A model generated the notes under the pieces. It saw nothing but the letters and a program-made list of their open reading frames with translations. It ran no database searches and was not told the DNA's origin. DNA of 12,743 nucleotides from Spirochaetota bacterium (GTDB lineage Bacteria; Spirochaetota; Spirochaetia; DSM-27196; PWMO01), in assembly GCA_009908925.1 (NCBI GenBank), contig JAAAOH010000200.1, positions 1-12,743 of the forward strand, given 5' to 3'. A program made the translations under genes and the position numbers. Within the stretch, counting starts at the first letter, position 1. Every line of letters begins with the position of its first letter. Positions 11,922 through 12,743 of the stretch are shown piece after piece.

Positions 11922-12743
11922 CTACTGCGTCGCCTCGGCCATCGGGTCGCGTCGCCCTATGAAACGCCGCACAAACACGATAATCACGGCCCCGACCGCG
12001 ATCAGCGTGGCCCCGATCGAGTTCGCGACGCCATACTCGAGTCCGCTGAGCTTGCGGTACAGCATGAGCGCCATGACCGAAGTGGTATTTGCCGGCCCTC
12101 CCCGCGTCATGAGGAACGTAGCCTCGAAGTGCCTCAGTCCGAAGGCGATCGCAAGGGTCATCGCGGTCACCATCACGCCCCGAATCATGGGGAGGGTGAT
12201 GTAGCGCTCCTGCTGCCAGACGTTGGCGCCGTCGATCTGGGCCGACTCATAGAACTCGCGCGGCACCGACATCGTCCCCGCTAGGATGATGATCATGAAG
12301 TAGCCGATGTATATGAGCTCCTGCAGGATGACGGCGGGAAGTGCCGTTGCAACCTCTCCGAGCCAGTTGCGCGTCATGCCTTCGAGGCCGATCGCCTCGA
12401 GAAAGGCGTTTATGGCGCCGAACTCCGCGTTGTAGAGGGCGAGCCAGAGCATTGCGATCGCAACCTTCGAGATGACATTCGGCAGAAAGTAAATGGTACG
12501 AAGCAGCCGCCAGGCGGGAGGCTTGCGGGCCAATATCATCGCAACGGTCGCGGCAAGCGCAATCTGTATGAACCCGAGCGAAAATGCCCAGATGAAATTG
12601 TTGCGCAGCGAAAGCTGGAAGTTCTCACTGCCGAAGTTCTGCACGTAGTGATCGAATCCGATGAACTCCGGCGCACCGACCCCATTCCAGGTGGTAAGGC
12701 TGATTGAAAACACGTAGATCAGCGGATAGATGAAAAACGCCCC
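11922..12743 (-). CDS. ABC sugar transporter permease, MalF/UgpA type (5' end beyond window)
   Basis: The frame is open to the window edge, giving 273 aa without a start. The first visible residues, AFFIYPLIYVFSISLTTWNG, are the end of the first membrane helix and the conserved YP...S...W stretch of this family. The GTG at 12713 is therefore internal, not the start. About 15-30 residues are probably missing. Later features are the helix pair around FLPNVISKVAIAMLW, the EAA loop EFYESAQIDGANVWQQERYI before TLPMI, and the MalF-type FLMTRGGPANTT...LMLYRKLSGLEYGVANSIGATL segment. It is the partner of the MalG-type permease next to it. A periplasmic sugar-binding protein gene would be expected just upstream, outside the window, and the operon promoter must also lie outside. 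Confidence 0.94.
   Translation of the reverse strand, partial: GAFFIYPLIYVFSISLTTWNGVGAPEFIGFDHYVQNFGSENFQLSLRNNFIWAFSLGFIQIALAATVAMILARKPPAWRLLRTIYFLPNVISKVAIAMLWLALYNAEFGAINAFLEAIGLEGMTRNWLGEVATALPAVILQELIYIGYFMIIILAGTMSVPREFYESAQIDGANVWQQERYITLPMIRGVMVTAMTLAIAFGLRHFEATFLMTRGGPANTTSVMALMLYRKLSGLEYGVANSIGATLIAVGAVIIVFVRRFIGRRDPMAEATQ

Noticed and set aside
12711..12713. GTG at 12713 as the start of the MalF-type permease
   Set aside because: The frame stays open upstream with typical first-helix residues (AFFIYPLIY), so the gene is cut by the window edge and does not start here.

Overview
The window is a GC-rich, gene-dense piece of bacterial chromosome with no gene-free stretch over about 130 bases, no RNA genes, no mobile elements and no CRISPR. 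A lipoprotein signal peptide and a periplasmic-type signal peptide indicate a diderm. The tandem DUF4230 pair, a classical ArgA and an ATPase-less sugar ABC importer operon fit a GC-rich environmental spirochaete best in my judgement. This assignment is tentative and rests on gene style, not on a marker gene.

Layout. (1) 40-4421, minus strand: a secreted TIM-barrel-like protein of unknown function (3399-4421), then N-acetylglutamate synthase argA two bases downstream (2038-3396), then, after a gap of about 130 bases with a plausible promoter of its own, the chaperone htpG (40-1905). (2) 4422-4482: a 61-base divergent intergenic region with two overlapping promoter-like signals. (3) 4483-5910, plus strand: two adjacent DUF4230 paralogues, one a lipoprotein and one anchored by an N-terminal membrane helix. 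(4) 5853-12743, minus strand: a tightly packed carbohydrate operon. In transcription order it holds two ABC permeases (the first cut by the window edge), a NagB-family protein, an Amidohydrolase_2-type hydrolase, a Gfo/Idh/MocA dehydrogenase and a GH31 glycosidase. Its genes are 4-11 bases apart or overlap by 4-20 bases. Its last gene overlaps the convergent DUF4230 gene by 58 bp.

The sugar operon reads as import, alpha-glycoside cleavage, NAD(P)-dependent oxidation, hydrolysis (possibly of a lactone) and a NagB-type isomerase, deaminase or lactonase step. The glycosidase is unmistakably of the YihQ (sulfoquinovosidase) type and aligns with E. coli YihQ at a constant +4 offset. Both catalytic aspartates are kept, but two residues of the sulfonate-recognition QQRWY set are replaced (Arg to Gln, Tyr to Phe). 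The NagB-like protein lacks the usual TGGTP phosphate loop. Together these suggest a related but different substrate, and so a possibly undescribed catabolic route. That is the most interesting content of the window. Other points are a likely leaderless mRNA for the first DUF4230 gene, an 8-bp tandem duplication that exactly spans a stop/start junction, and a low-complexity insert in the amidohydrolase.
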